Origin: an uncultured Spirochaetaceae bacterium
Lineage (GTDB): Bacteria > Spirochaetota > Spirochaetia > Sphaerochaetales > Sphaerochaetaceae
NCBI GenBank assembly: GCA_944388955.1
Contig: CALXKJ010000012.1
Span: 1 to 62,702, forward strand
Reading direction: 5' to 3'
DNA: 62,702 bases
This document shows positions 33,422 through 42,693 of the stretch, one piece after another (position 1 is the stretch's first letter; each line of letters begins with the position of its first letter). The notes beneath the pieces were generated by a model that saw nothing but the letters and a program-made list of their open reading frames with translations, made no database searches and was not told where the DNA came from. The position numbers and the translations under genes were made by a program.

Positions 33422-34801
33422 GTGAAACTTTTCGATATAGTTCCAGACAGATTTTTCAGTATTCTTTCATCAGGTAAGAAGGAAATCTATCTTGAGGCCG
33501 TCATGCTTCTAAGAGAAGCTGCCAGGAACAGCGAGCTTACAATAAGCAGGTCGTATCTTCAGATGCTGTTTATTGACAGGCTTGGATCTGTTGTTGCCTC
33601 AGGAGATTTCTCTGAAGAGGAAAAAGAATATGGAACTGCTGATGATATTTCTTCAAAAGTATCCATCATCATACGCAGGCTGATTGAATGTGGATGGATT
33701 CAGATAGAATATGCTTCCTCCTCATCTTTTAATGAGAATGTCATAATCCCGGATTATGCCGTAACCATGATTGATGCGCTCTATGCAATGATGAATGAAA
33801 CGCACCTTGAGTACAATGGATTTGTGTTCTCCACATACGCTGTACTGCGACAATCTGAAACTGATCCGGACTTCCGTTACACGGCACTTGAAGAGTCATA
33901 CAGGCATACGTCAGAGTTCATTGAATCATTGAAGACCCTTTACAATAACATCAGACGATACATGCAGAGAGTTTCAACGCTCGATGTCAATGCTCTGCTT
34001 GCAGATCATTTTGACAGTTATGCTCACGATATTCTGAAGAAGGTGCTGGATCCAATCAAGAGAACCGATTCCGTCTATCGTTTCAAACAGTCCATTCTTT
34101 CTATTCTTGAGTCATGGAGTGACAGCGATGAGATTATTCTCTCCCTGGCGGCAGAAGGAAGTAAAAGACATCCTGAATCCGATGAAAGCAAAGCAAGTGA
34201 AGATGTGCTCCGGAAAATCAATTTCATTATCGATACTTATTCAAGCATCCAGAATACGATAGCAATGATAGAGAACAGGCATGCAGAATATACACGTGCT
34301 GCTATTGATAGAATGCGCTATATGGTCAGTTATGACCGTGGCAGCAGAGGACTTCTTACAAAGATTTTGATGCATAGTTCTGACAACAATACAGTAACAT
34401 TACTGTCTGATTCTGTTTCCGTGTTCTCATCAAGATTCCTTGTATCAGAGTCACTTTATGACAGAATCAGGCGCACCGAGCTCGATGAAGGAGCAATTGA
34501 TAGAATAGAAAGAGTGGAGTTGCCTGATGGCGAAGCGGAAATGCTGATGAATGAATTCGAGTCAGCATATTCGAATGACAGGATAGATGACTTCATCATG
34601 TCGAAGCTGGATGGTCGGGACGAAATCCATACAGAGGAACTTTGCATTGAAGATGAGAATACATCATTGCTTTTTGTTCTTGCTCTCATGCGTTCCTCTG
34701 AGATCCTTTCCCCGTTCATAATGGAGATGGGCGATGAAGAAGTGATTTGCGGAGGTTATATCCTTCCGGATGCTGTATTCAGGAGGAACAGTCATGATTG
34801 A
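33422..34801 (+). CDS. jetA: Wadjet protein JetA (kleisin-like; DUF5716-type)
   Basis: First subunit of a Wadjet anti-plasmid SMC complex; JetA plays the MukF/kleisin part that bridges the SMC heads. The N-terminus MKLFDIVPDRFFSILSSGKKEIYLEAVMLL resembles the DUF5716 form as I remember it, which would make this type III, but type assignment is tentative. It has a winged-helix-like N-terminal half and long helical segments after it. Start GTG 33422 has no SD. It overlaps jetB by eight bases. Its identity rests mainly on the unmistakable JetC and JetD downstream. Confidence 0.82.
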   Translation: MKLFDIVPDRFFSILSSGKKEIYLEAVMLLREAARNSELTISRSYLQMLFIDRLGSVVASGDFSEEEKEYGTADDISSKVSIIIRRLIECGWIQIEYASSSSFNENVIIPDYAVTMIDALYAMMNETHLEYNGFVFSTYAVLRQSETDPDFRYTALEESYRHTSEFIESLKTLYNNIRRYMQRVSTLDVNALLADHFDSYAHDILKKVLDPIKRTDSVYRFKQSILSILESWSDSDEIILSLAAEGSKRHPESDESKASEDVLRKINFIIDTYSSIQNTIAMIENRHAEYTRAAIDRMRYMVSYDRGSRGLLTKILMHSSDNNTVTLLSDSVSVFSSRFLVSESLYDRIRRTELDEGAIDRIERVELPDGEAEMLMNEFESAYSNDRIDDFIMSKLDGRDEIHTEELCIEDENTSLLFVLALMRSSEILSPFIMEMGDEEVICGGYILPDAVFRRNSHD

Positions 34802-35411
34802 TGGATATGTTGAGCTTTCATCTGGAGACAAGGTGCTTTTCATGAAGGCCGTGAATTCATTGCTTTTCCATACGTTTATCACTCTGTATGTCTATGATGC
34901 CGAAGAAGGACGTAGGAAAACTAATCCTGAGTACCTTTTTGCGGACAGATGCTTTCCCCTTCTTGAGGAGTACCTGTCAGTGATGGGAATCATACTCAGG
35001 CGTGATGAGAACTACGGTGTCATATATGCTTCTCCTGATGAAGGTGGCACAAGAGAACGGCTTGATAAATTCACAACTCAGCTGATTTATATGCTGCGGC
35101 TGATTTACGATGAGGAGAGAGATAATCTTTCCTTATCAGCAGATGTGGTAATTTCTCTGGCAGCTATAGTTCAGCGTATGATAAGTCTTTCACTGTTCCA
35201 GAAGAAACCTTCGAATGATGTACTGAGACAAAGCATCAGAAAGTTACAGAATTTCAGAATCATCTCAAGATTATCTGGGTCGATTGAGAAAGGAGATGCG
35301 AAATATATCATACATCCGACAATCCTCTTCATTGTCACCAATGAGAAGATTGCGACAATTGCCAGAATGATTGATGAGGATACAAGGGGGGATGACGATG
35401 AAGAAGCTTGA
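34794..35411 (+). CDS. jetB: Wadjet protein JetB (MukE-like, DUF4194 type)
   Basis: Kite-type accessory subunit that binds JetA in the Wadjet complex. 205 residues from ATG 34794, chosen because AGGAGGAAC precedes it; a further upstream ATG at 34770 lacks an SD. Sequence landmarks are MIDGYVELSSGDKVLFMKAVNSLL at the start and two predicted winged-helix repeats, with GVIYASPDEGG in the middle. Overlaps jetA by eight bases and jetC by 14, so the three are translationally coupled. Confidence 0.8.
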   Translation: MIDGYVELSSGDKVLFMKAVNSLLFHTFITLYVYDAEEGRRKTNPEYLFADRCFPLLEEYLSVMGIILRRDENYGVIYASPDEGGTRERLDKFTTQLIYMLRLIYDEERDNLSLSADVVISLAAIVQRMISLSLFQKKPSNDVLRQSIRKLQNFRIISRLSGSIEKGDAKYIIHPTILFIVTNEKIATIARMIDEDTRGDDDEEA

Positions 35412-38400
35412 GCGGATGCTGTTGATGAACTGGCATAATTTCTCCATGCAGATAATCCCCTTCGAGATGATTACTTTCCTTACTGGAAAGAACAGTTCAG
35501 GCAAATCAACAATCATTGATGCGATGCAGCTTGTACTTCTTGGTGATACGTCCGGAACATTCTTCAATAAAGCTGCGAACCAGAGATCCACGAGAACGCT
35601 TCAGAGCTATCTTTTCGGAGAACAGGGAGATGATGGCGACACCGGATTTACGTATAAACGTTCAAGCCATTTCATGACCTATATAGCACTGGAATTCCAT
35701 GACACTGATCAGAATTCATATTTCACGGCATCGTTTGCAGCGGAATGCTATAAGGACGGAGCATTCAGCCACATATGGTTTATAATTCCGGAAAAACTTC
35801 CTGCTTCTCTTTTCCACTTGAATGATGTTCCGATGAACAGGGAGCAGCTTAAGGATTTCGTGCGCAGCTCGGATGGTGCCTGGTATCAGTCTAATCGGGA
35901 ATACAGGGCGGCGCTTCTTGCAAAGGAAGGTGCCATCAACGAGAAATATCTCTCACTTCTCAGAAAAGCTGTTCCATTCACTCCTATGAATGATATCACT
36001 CGATTCATAACGGAATATATATGTGATGTGAAGAGTGAAATTGATGTTATGGCTATGCAGAGTGACATCAGAAAATACACGGAACTGGAGCATGAAGCGG
36101 AGACTATGGAGAGCCGCATCGCCAGATTGGAGGAAATAGAGAAGTCAGATGTGGACTATCAAGGCATCAAGGATACTCTCAGAATCCAGCAGTATATAGC
36201 TGCAAGAGCCGGCGTGGATGAGCATGCGCAAGAGATGGAGGCAGGTAAAGCCAGACTTGCCGGGCTTCTGGATGAAAACAGCCGGAATGATGAAGAGCTC
36301 ACTTTGATAAATGCGGCCATTGAGGAAACTGGCAACAGGATTGCTGAACTCCAGAAGACGTTGTATTCATCTGATGAGAAGAAAAGGGAAGAGAGCCTGA
36401 GGCAGAAACAGGAAAGCCTTTCGGAAGAGAAGTCAAAGGCTTTAGATTTCATCTCCCGTCTTATTGCGCGACTGCAGCGCCTCGGGGATTTCTGGACCAG
36501 AGCACTTGACGACGCTTTCTCTTTGTCCCTGGAGCTTCCTTCTCCACAGTTCATGCTGTCTGATCTTGCCAGAATAGATAGTAAAGAGTTGTCATCATAT
36601 CCTTTTGATGAGGCTGACAGGTATATCAATGAGCTTAAAAGCTCAATCTGGGAGAAGTGGAGCAGCTACCAGACACGGCTGGACGAGCTGAACAGGCATA
36701 TTGATTCATTGAACGACGAGATAAGCAGGCTTGAAAGCGGAATAAAGCCATTCCCTGAGGCTGTTGTCCGGCTGAAAGAAGAGCTTTGGCAGAATACCGC
36801 TGAGGAGCCCGTCATCCTTGCAGATGCTGCAGAAGTGGTGGAGCCTGTATGGATGGATGCTGTCGAGGGATATCTGGGAAAGCATCGTTTTGATATCCTG
36901 CTCTCGCATGAGGCTTTTATGAAAGCAGAGGACCTTATAGCAGAGTATAACGGTGAAGGTGTAGCTGTTGTGGATGCTGAATCGGTTCCAGAAATGGAAG
37001 TGCTGCATGATTCGCTTTATGAATCTGTATCTGCGACTGACGAAAAAGCAGACAGGTATCTGCGGTATCTTCTGGGTGGCATTCTCAAGGGCGATGCAGG
37101 TGAATCTCATATAGATATCAGCGCTGTATTCTTCAATGTACCCAGAGTGGAGGCAATAAGCCGCAATATATACACTTTCCCGTTTCTGGGTCGTGCTGCA
37201 ATCGATTATCAGATAAAGGCAAGAAAACTCGAGAGAGAAGAGAAAAGAAAAGAACAGGAGAATATCTGCCGTTGTGTTGATTTCCTTGCTGGCGCAAAGA
37301 GTGGACCAGGCCTGCCTCCTTCTGAGAGAATGGACGAAGGCAGAAGTGCGGTTCTCCGTATTCCTGCAATTGATGATGAACTGTCCTCTGTTGAAGAAGA
37401 ACTTTCAAGCATCGATATGTTCTTCCTGAGCAGACTTGAAGAACAGATAGAAGACCTTAAGACCGAGGAAAATAGGAAGCGGGGTGAGCGTGATACAGCT
37501 GTCCAGCATCGTGGTGAGCTTTCTGCTGAAATAAGAAGACTTTCTGATTATGTCATACCAGAACTTGAGAAGACGATTGGAAAAGAAATGGAAGCAATAG
37601 AATCTGAGTATGATGATGAGTGGAGACACCAGATAGGAGAGGTGCGTTATCAGAAGGAGAAGCTGAACGATAAGGGAGGAAAAACCATACTTGAACGCTT
37701 TACAGTGGCAATCAGTGGAACTATGACACGACTGACTAACCTCAGGACTGCTCGCGATAGTCTTCGGACTGACTATAATACAGTTTTCCAGCTTGGCCTC
37801 GATACCAGGAGGGAGGACAATGATGAATACAACGCAGAACTCTCTGCTCTGAAAGATGTGAAACTTCCTGAGTATCTTGAAAAGATAAAGGATGCGAAGG
37901 CTACAGCCGACAGACAATTCCGTGATGATTTCATCTCCAGAATCAAGGAGAATATCGAGAGTGTATGGAGACAGATTGAGAGCATGAATGTGACTTTGCG
38001 CCATTTCCGGTTCGGTCATGACAGATATCGTTTCACCGTTCAGCCGAACAAGGAATACAGACGCTTCTATGATATGTTCATGGATCCCCTTCTGATGCGT
38101 ATGAATGAAGGCAATCCTTCATTATTCCAGGATTCATTCACGGAGAGCCATAAGAAGGAGATAGATGAACTGTTTGGGGCGATAATCCTTTCCGGCAGCG
38201 AAGGCGAGAGAAGGGCTGAATATGAAGAAGCAGTGAGACGATACACAGATTACCGGACATATCTTACATTCGATCTGGTTGTGACTGATGAGGAATCAGG
38301 GCGCAATCAGAGACTTTCTGTCATGATGGGAAAGAAATCTGGAGGTGAAACACAGCTCCCGTTCTATATTTCCCTTCTTGTGTCATTCGCACAAATCTGC

Positions 38401-38646
38401 CGTATCAGAAGTACAAGCCATAACAATACAATCAGGCTTATCATCCTTGATGAAGCCTTCTCGAAAATGGACGGCGAGAGAATAAGGGAGTCAATAAGAC
38501 TGCTCAGGGAGATAGGCCTGCAAGCCGTATTCTCTGCTCCTCCTGAGAAGCTTGGTGATATCGATCCACTTTCCGATGAGACATTGATTGCTCTCCGCTC
38601 CAATGACTCCTCTTATGTGAGAAGAAAGAAGAAAGCCGATGCGTAA
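35398..38646 (+). CDS. jetC: Wadjet SMC-like ATPase JetC (MukB/SbcC type)
   Basis: SMC motor that extrudes DNA loops; small circular plasmids are recognised and cut by JetD. 1082 residues from ATG 35398, which has AAGGGGGG about eight bases upstream. Walker A is FLTGKNSSGKSTIIDAMQ near the N-terminus. Coiled-coil arms occupy roughly 220-430 and 640-900, around a hinge-like region near 470-600. The signature KKSGGETQLPFYISL and Walker B LIILDEAFSKMDGERI lie near the C-terminus. A complete head is therefore present. It overlaps jetD by eight bases. Confidence 0.92.
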   Translation: MKKLERMLLMNWHNFSMQIIPFEMITFLTGKNSSGKSTIIDAMQLVLLGDTSGTFFNKAANQRSTRTLQSYLFGEQGDDGDTGFTYKRSSHFMTYIALEFHDTDQNSYFTASFAAECYKDGAFSHIWFIIPEKLPASLFHLNDVPMNREQLKDFVRSSDGAWYQSNREYRAALLAKEGAINEKYLSLLRKAVPFTPMNDITRFITEYICDVKSEIDVMAMQSDIRKYTELEHEAETMESRIARLEEIEKSDVDYQGIKDTLRIQQYIAARAGVDEHAQEMEAGKARLAGLLDENSRNDEELTLINAAIEETGNRIAELQKTLYSSDEKKREESLRQKQESLSEEKSKALDFISRLIARLQRLGDFWTRALDDAFSLSLELPSPQFMLSDLARIDSKELSSYPFDEADRYINELKSSIWEKWSSYQTRLDELNRHIDSLNDEISRLESGIKPFPEAVVRLKEELWQNTAEEPVILADAAEVVEPVWMDAVEGYLGKHRFDILLSHEAFMKAEDLIAEYNGEGVAVVDAESVPEMEVLHDSLYESVSATDEKADRYLRYLLGGILKGDAGESHIDISAVFFNVPRVEAISRNIYTFPFLGRAAIDYQIKARKLEREEKRKEQENICRCVDFLAGAKSGPGLPPSERMDEGRSAVLRIPAIDDELSSVEEELSSIDMFFLSRLEEQIEDLKTEENRKRGERDTAVQHRGELSAEIRRLSDYVIPELEKTIGKEMEAIESEYDDEWRHQIGEVRYQKEKLNDKGGKTILERFTVAISGTMTRLTNLRTARDSLRTDYNTVFQLGLDTRREDNDEYNAELSALKDVKLPEYLEKIKDAKATADRQFRDDFISRIKENIESVWRQIESMNVTLRHFRFGHDRYRFTVQPNKEYRRFYDMFMDPLLMRMNEGNPSLFQDSFTESHKKEIDELFGAIILSGSEGERRAEYEEAVRRYTDYRTYLTFDLVVTDEESGRNQRLSVMMGKKSGGETQLPFYISLLVSFAQICRIRSTSHNNTIRLIILDEAFSKMDGERIRESIRLLREIGLQAVFSAPPEKLGDIDPLSDETLIALRSNDSSYVRRKKKADA

Positions 38647-39850
38647 AGATGAGATAGCTCTTAAGATTATTAATGCACTTCTTGATAAATATGAGAGGAG
38701 CAAAGCATTCAAAGGGGGAAAGCGACGCATAATCCTTACGCCTCATAAAGACAGTCGTCTCTTTCTGATGCTGGAAAGTCCATCAGACAGGCGCCCGTTT
38801 CTTGAGGCAATTGCCTTCCTGAAAGAAGAAGGCATTGCTGGATATGAGCGTGACAGGGATGATGACTCATATCCTTCATTAATCTTCCTAGATGTTGACG
38901 CAGGAAGCATCGAAAAGGCATATGCTGCTGCAGGCAGAGTCGACCGCCACAGTCTTATCGAAGATCTCAAGATGAAGATATCACAGGCGGAAGCGGCAAT
39001 GCCGGATGGCAATATTAGATTATATCTTCAATCGGTTCTTGTGAGGATAGAGGAGCAGGTGATTCCACGTCCTTTCACAGGTTCTTCCCTTGATGATGAT
39101 ATTCTTAAGGCACTTCACTTCATAGCCTCCAATGAAGACGAGATTATGGAAAGGGTAATGAGTCTTAAGCTGTACGGAGATTCAAAGCATTTCGAGAAGA
39201 ACGTACGTCCATCTGTACTCTCAATCCTTCGTAGAATCAGAACAGGGGATAGAGATGAAGAGCTCCTTTCCGCATATTCTGTTGTAAGATATCCTGAGGA
39301 ATTCATATTCAGTGGGAATCTTTCGATTGAATTCGACGATGAACGGATTACCGATTTCTCTGCTTTGAATGGTAGTGTTGCTATCACATCGACTGATGTA
39401 GAACGGGCTGTAGGATGCACTTCTTCAAACATCCGCAGGATAATAACTGTAGAAAATAAGGCTAATTACATTCACTTGGTTTTCAACAAAGAGGATGATG
39501 AACTTGTCATTTTTCTGGGAGGCTTCTTCAGCCCCGCAAAAGGCAGGTTTCTGTCGCTTATCCATAAAAGCTTTCCTGAAGCGGAATATCGTCATACCGG
39601 TGATATAGACATTGGTGGATTCCGCATATTCACTCAGCTCAAAGCATTGATACCGGAAGTGACTCCTCTCATGATGGATGAAGACACGCTTGCAAATTAT
39701 ATGGATTCAGCAGAGAAAATCACTGATGAAGATTACCTGAGGTCGTTGGAGGCACTTCTTTCTGATGAGTCATATTCTGTGTTCCATTCATTGATTCCTC
39801 TGATGATTAAGAAGCGCGTACGTCTTGAACAGGAAGCATTCCTTGAATGA
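38639..39850 (+). CDS. jetD: Wadjet nuclease JetD (toprim, topoisomerase VI A-like)
   Basis: Nuclease of the Wadjet complex. The 403 residues carry a DUF3322-type N-terminal half with a winged helix. The C-terminal toprim (DUF2220) domain shows the catalytic Glu in TVENKANYIHL and the metal-binding DxD in GDIDIGGFRIFTQL. The intact active-site residues suggest a working enzyme. It is the last gene of jetABCD, and no clear terminator follows. Confidence 0.9.
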   Translation: MRKDEIALKIINALLDKYERSKAFKGGKRRIILTPHKDSRLFLMLESPSDRRPFLEAIAFLKEEGIAGYERDRDDDSYPSLIFLDVDAGSIEKAYAAAGRVDRHSLIEDLKMKISQAEAAMPDGNIRLYLQSVLVRIEEQVIPRPFTGSSLDDDILKALHFIASNEDEIMERVMSLKLYGDSKHFEKNVRPSVLSILRRIRTGDRDEELLSAYSVVRYPEEFIFSGNLSIEFDDERITDFSALNGSVAITSTDVERAVGCTSSNIRRIITVENKANYIHLVFNKEDDELVIFLGGFFSPAKGRFLSLIHKSFPEAEYRHTGDIDIGGFRIFTQLKALIPEVTPLMMDEDTLANYMDSAEKITDEDYLRSLEALLSDESYSVFHSLIPLMIKKRVRLEQEAFLE

Positions 39851-40251
39851 GATTCATGTATGCTTGCACGTGTCAATAAAAACTGAAATTGAATTCATTG
39901 AAATGAGATTCAATGTTTTCAGATATGGGGGTGTAGAGAAGTTCTGTACCGGGATTCTGAAAATGCTGAATGCGTGCAAGGCAGATAAAGATCCGAAGCC
40001 TGAATAAAAGGTCTAAGAGAAAAGCATTTCCCTTGTCTTGAAACTGGATAGAGGGAAATAGCACCTGGAGATTGGATATCGGAGGAGAGGTTTTCGTCTC
40101 AATCGGTTTGCACCTTCTGGGGGAGGTTGTCTTTGTCATAGATGAAGATTCTTGTTTTCTTCTTGTGGCGCTAAATGAAGTGTGACAGTCATCCTGAAAG
40201 TCTTCTTTACACCTTGATGTGTTCATTTAGCTGAAATCATTGAAAAAAAGT
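39851..40251. other. Intergenic region after jetD, no confident gene
   Basis: About 400 bases. An open frame to 40007 ends in LNACKADKDPKPE, but it has no SD and matches nothing I know. A perfect inverted repeat ATTTCCCT/AGGGAAAT (40026-40033 and 40052-40059) has no T tract. This may be eroded sequence at the edge of the defence cluster. Confidence 0.45.
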
Positions 40252-40279
40252 TTGACAGTTCCAGATTTCATAATACAAT
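40252..40279 (+). promoter_or_regulatory. Promoter of the LacI-type regulator and sugar operon
   Basis: TTGACA (40252-40257), 16-base spacer, TACAAT (40274-40279): a strong sigma70-type promoter about 50 bases before the lacI-type gene. Confidence 0.75.
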
Positions 40280-40289
40280 TTTTACAAAA

Positions 40290-40315
40290 GTAAAACGTTT
40301 ACGTAATCGTTTTAC
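40290..40315. promoter_or_regulatory. LacI-family operator
   Basis: GTAAAACG and CGTTTTAC are perfect inverted arms, with an inner AAACGTTT palindrome (40293-40300) having the central CG of LacI/CcpA-type sites. It lies just past the -10 box, in a position to repress. Autoregulation by the next gene is likely. Confidence 0.7.
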
Positions 40316-40328
40316 AAGGAGGTAGGAT

Positions 40329-41318
40329 ATGGCTTGTGGAATAAAAGATGTCGCAACAGCAGCCGGTGTTTCCATTGCTACCGTATCCCATGTCCTCAAT
40401 AGAACACGGAATGTATCAGATGCGACGCGCAGGAAAGTCGAGAAGGCTATGAAGGACCTGGAGTACTGTCCGAATTACCTTGCAAAGAGCCTGAAGGAGA
40501 ACAAGTCAAATGTAATAGGGCTTGTGGTGCCTGATATATCCAACTTCTTCTTTACGGAGATTGCAGGGGCTGTGGAGATGAGGCTTCGCAAGCTTGGCTA
40601 CAATCTGATTCTCTGCAATACTGATGAGAATCTTGAGCAGGAAAAACAGCAGATTGCACATCTGCAGTCTTACATGGTAAGCGGCATGATAATAGCTCCC
40701 ACAACAAGGGAGTACAATTACCGGAAGCTGTTTCATACCTATGATTATCCGGTGGTATTTATCGATAGACGTCTTAATACTCCGCAGGGCGACTGTGTAT
40801 ATGTAGATACAAAAAGTGTTTCCATGGAATCCACGGAATATCTTATAAGCAAAGGACATAAGCGCATTGCATTCATTGGAGCTCTTCCTGAGCTCAGTAC
40901 TACTGTAGACCGCTTCGGCGGCTATGCCGAGGCTCTGAAAGCGCATGGAATACCTCTTGATATGGATATCGTGGGATTCGGTGGGGCAAAGGATGATTCC
41001 GGGTATGAGATATGCAGAAAGCTGCTCTCCCACAAGGATGTCACAGCGCTGTTTGTTTCAACCAGTATGATGAGTATCGGTGCGATGCGCTATCTTGTCG
41101 AGAGCAACATCTCTATACCTGATGAGATAGCGATTATCGGCTTTGATGATTATATGTGGACAGGCATCACAAGTCCGCCTCTCTCGACTATAAAGCAACC
41201 GACGGTAGAGCTAGGAGAGAGGGCTACGGATATTCTGATGAAAAGAATAGAAGATAGGAATACGGATATAAGGAATGAGGTTCTGAAAGCCCACCTGATC
41301 ATCCGCGAATCGTGTTAG
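40329..41318 (+). CDS. LacI-family transcriptional regulator
   Basis: Represses the following sugar operon until an effector sugar binds. 329 residues. The N-terminal helix-turn-helix is IKDVATAAGVSIATVSHVLN, with the hinge helix YCPNYLAKSLKENKS. The periplasmic-binding-protein-like effector domain begins NVIGLVVPDISNFFFTEI and ends near EIAIIGFDDYMWTGITSPPL. SD AAGGAGG precedes ATG 40329. A LacI-type palindrome lies in its own promoter and a second one in the start of the next gene. Confidence 0.93.
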   Translation: MACGIKDVATAAGVSIATVSHVLNRTRNVSDATRRKVEKAMKDLEYCPNYLAKSLKENKSNVIGLVVPDISNFFFTEIAGAVEMRLRKLGYNLILCNTDENLEQEKQQIAHLQSYMVSGMIIAPTTREYNYRKLFHTYDYPVVFIDRRLNTPQGDCVYVDTKSVSMESTEYLISKGHKRIAFIGALPELSTTVDRFGGYAEALKAHGIPLDMDIVGFGGAKDDSGYEICRKLLSHKDVTALFVSTSMMSIGAMRYLVESNISIPDEIAIIGFDDYMWTGITSPPLSTIKQPTVELGERATDILMKRIEDRNTDIRNEVLKAHLIIRESC

Positions 41319-41358
41319 CAGAAGGCAGGTCTACTGCAAAAAAATAAAGGAGGAAACA

Positions 41359-42639
41359 ATGACGAAGGTTAAACGTTTAACAACCATTCTCGTATTGCTG
41401 CTTGTATCTGTTTCGCTTATATGGGCGGGCGGTTCCAAGGATTCGGGAGAAAGAGATACGATCACCGTTCTTCTCAACTCAAGCGGTAGCGACGAGACTT
41501 ACAACACATGGGCTGAGATATTCGAAGGCTTCACAGCTGAGACAGGAATAGAGTTCGAATATGAGCTCATTTCCAATAAGGCTGATTACATGAACAAGCT
41601 TCAGCTTTATATCTCCAGCAATCAGCTTCCTGATATCTATGGATGCTTCAATGGTCCATATTCAGATGCCGCGAAGGCAACCGGGGCTCTTCTCAACGTT
41701 CAGGCTGAACTTGAGGACATCGGCGCTTTCGATAGTCTCAACAAAGCAGTTGTTGACTTCCTCAAGGATGCGAATGATGGAATCATGTACCTCCATCCAC
41801 AGGCACTGTACAGCGAATTCTTCTTCTACAGGACAGACATTTTCGCGAAATATGGTCTTGAGCCTCCAACAACATGGCAGGAGTTCATCGACGTATGCCA
41901 GGTGCTTCTTGACAATGGAGAGGTTCCTGTAGTCGTCGGAGGTAAGGACAACTGGCAGCTCACACGTTACCTTTCATTCATTCCATGGAGAGTTACACAC
42001 GATGATTTCATCATGGATTGGATTGCTGGAACAGATGATTTCGCAAGCAACGAAGCAGCACAGGCTGGCGTAGAGCTTGTAAGGACACTTGGTACTGGCA
42101 ATTACTTCCAGAGAGGTTTCACAAGCTCTGACTATACTGATGCGGTGAATATCTTCTTCGGTGGAACTGGTGCGATTTTCTATGGTGGTTCAGGCCTTAT
42201 TCCGAATGCAAGCAAGATGTATGCAGAAGGCAAGCTCGGTGTATTCCCTGTTCCGTCAATGGATGGCATGGAGAACATGAGCACAGATATCCCAATCCAC
42301 GCTGGCGTCGGAATCGGATTCAATGCCAAGACTTATGATGCGACAATGAGACAGCTTCTTGAGTATATCGCAGAGCACTATGGAGAGGCATGCTACCACG
42401 CAGGAGTCTATTCTCCATACAATATCCCAATTCCTGAGGGAATGGATCAGCTTTTCTACGATGTATATCCACTCTTTGAGAATGCAGAGCAGAGCTGGGT
42501 CAGCTGGGATGATAAGCTTGATGCTGCAACAATGACATCCCTGGCGGATGCAGAGCAGGAACTTGCATTGGGTATGCTTTCACCTGAGGACTTTATCTCT
42601 CAGATGGACGCGACTATTGATTCGAACAACGGAAGATAA
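41359..42639 (+). CDS. ABC sugar transporter substrate-binding protein (family 1)
   Basis: Periplasmic protein delivering a sugar to the two permeases that follow. 426 residues with an N-terminal signal (RLTTILVLLLVSVSLIWAGG). There is no lipobox cysteine, so cleavage by signal peptidase I at A-GG is expected. The rest is a solute-binding family 1 fold (ITVLLNSSGSDETYNTWAEIF; ANDGIMYLHPQALYSEFFFY). SD AGGAGG. The substrate may be a fructose-containing sugar, judged only from the GH32-like gene downstream. A hairpin after the gene may raise its mRNA level over the permeases. Confidence 0.88.
   Translation: MTKVKRLTTILVLLLVSVSLIWAGGSKDSGERDTITVLLNSSGSDETYNTWAEIFEGFTAETGIEFEYELISNKADYMNKLQLYISSNQLPDIYGCFNGPYSDAAKATGALLNVQAELEDIGAFDSLNKAVVDFLKDANDGIMYLHPQALYSEFFFYRTDIFAKYGLEPPTTWQEFIDVCQVLLDNGEVPVVVGGKDNWQLTRYLSFIPWRVTHDDFIMDWIAGTDDFASNEAAQAGVELVRTLGTGNYFQRGFTSSDYTDAVNIFFGGTGAIFYGGSGLIPNASKMYAEGKLGVFPVPSMDGMENMSTDIPIHAGVGIGFNAKTYDATMRQLLEYIAEHYGEACYHAGVYSPYNIPIPEGMDQLFYDVYPLFENAEQSWVSWDDKLDAATMTSLADAEQELALGMLSPEDFISQMDATIDSNNGR
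41368..41381. promoter_or_regulatory. LacI-type operator inside the binding-protein gene
   Basis: GTTAAACGTTTAAC is a perfect 14-base palindrome with central CG covering codons 4 to 8 of the binding-protein gene. It shares the AAACGTTT core with the operator at 40290-40315, so it could act as a second site or a roadblock. Confidence 0.6.
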
Positions 42640-42650
42640 TTCCAATGACA

Positions 42651-42677
42651 GGCTGCCGCACATTACCGGCGGCAGCC
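42651..42677 (+). promoter_or_regulatory. Intercistronic hairpin after the binding-protein gene
   Basis: GGCTGCCGC pairs with GCGGCAGCC around a short loop, without a T tract. Such hairpins often protect the upstream message and favour more binding protein than permease. Confidence 0.6.
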
Positions 42678-42693
42678 AATATCAGGAGGCATA

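Noticed and set aside
37405-38019. 204-residue minus-strand ORF inside jetC
   Set aside because: Complement of coiled-coil coding sequence; jetC has intact motifs on both sides, so this is a shadow frame.
39873-40226. 117-residue minus-strand ORF between jetD and the LacI gene
   Set aside because: No SD, no recognisable domain; the region overlaps the lacI promoter approach.
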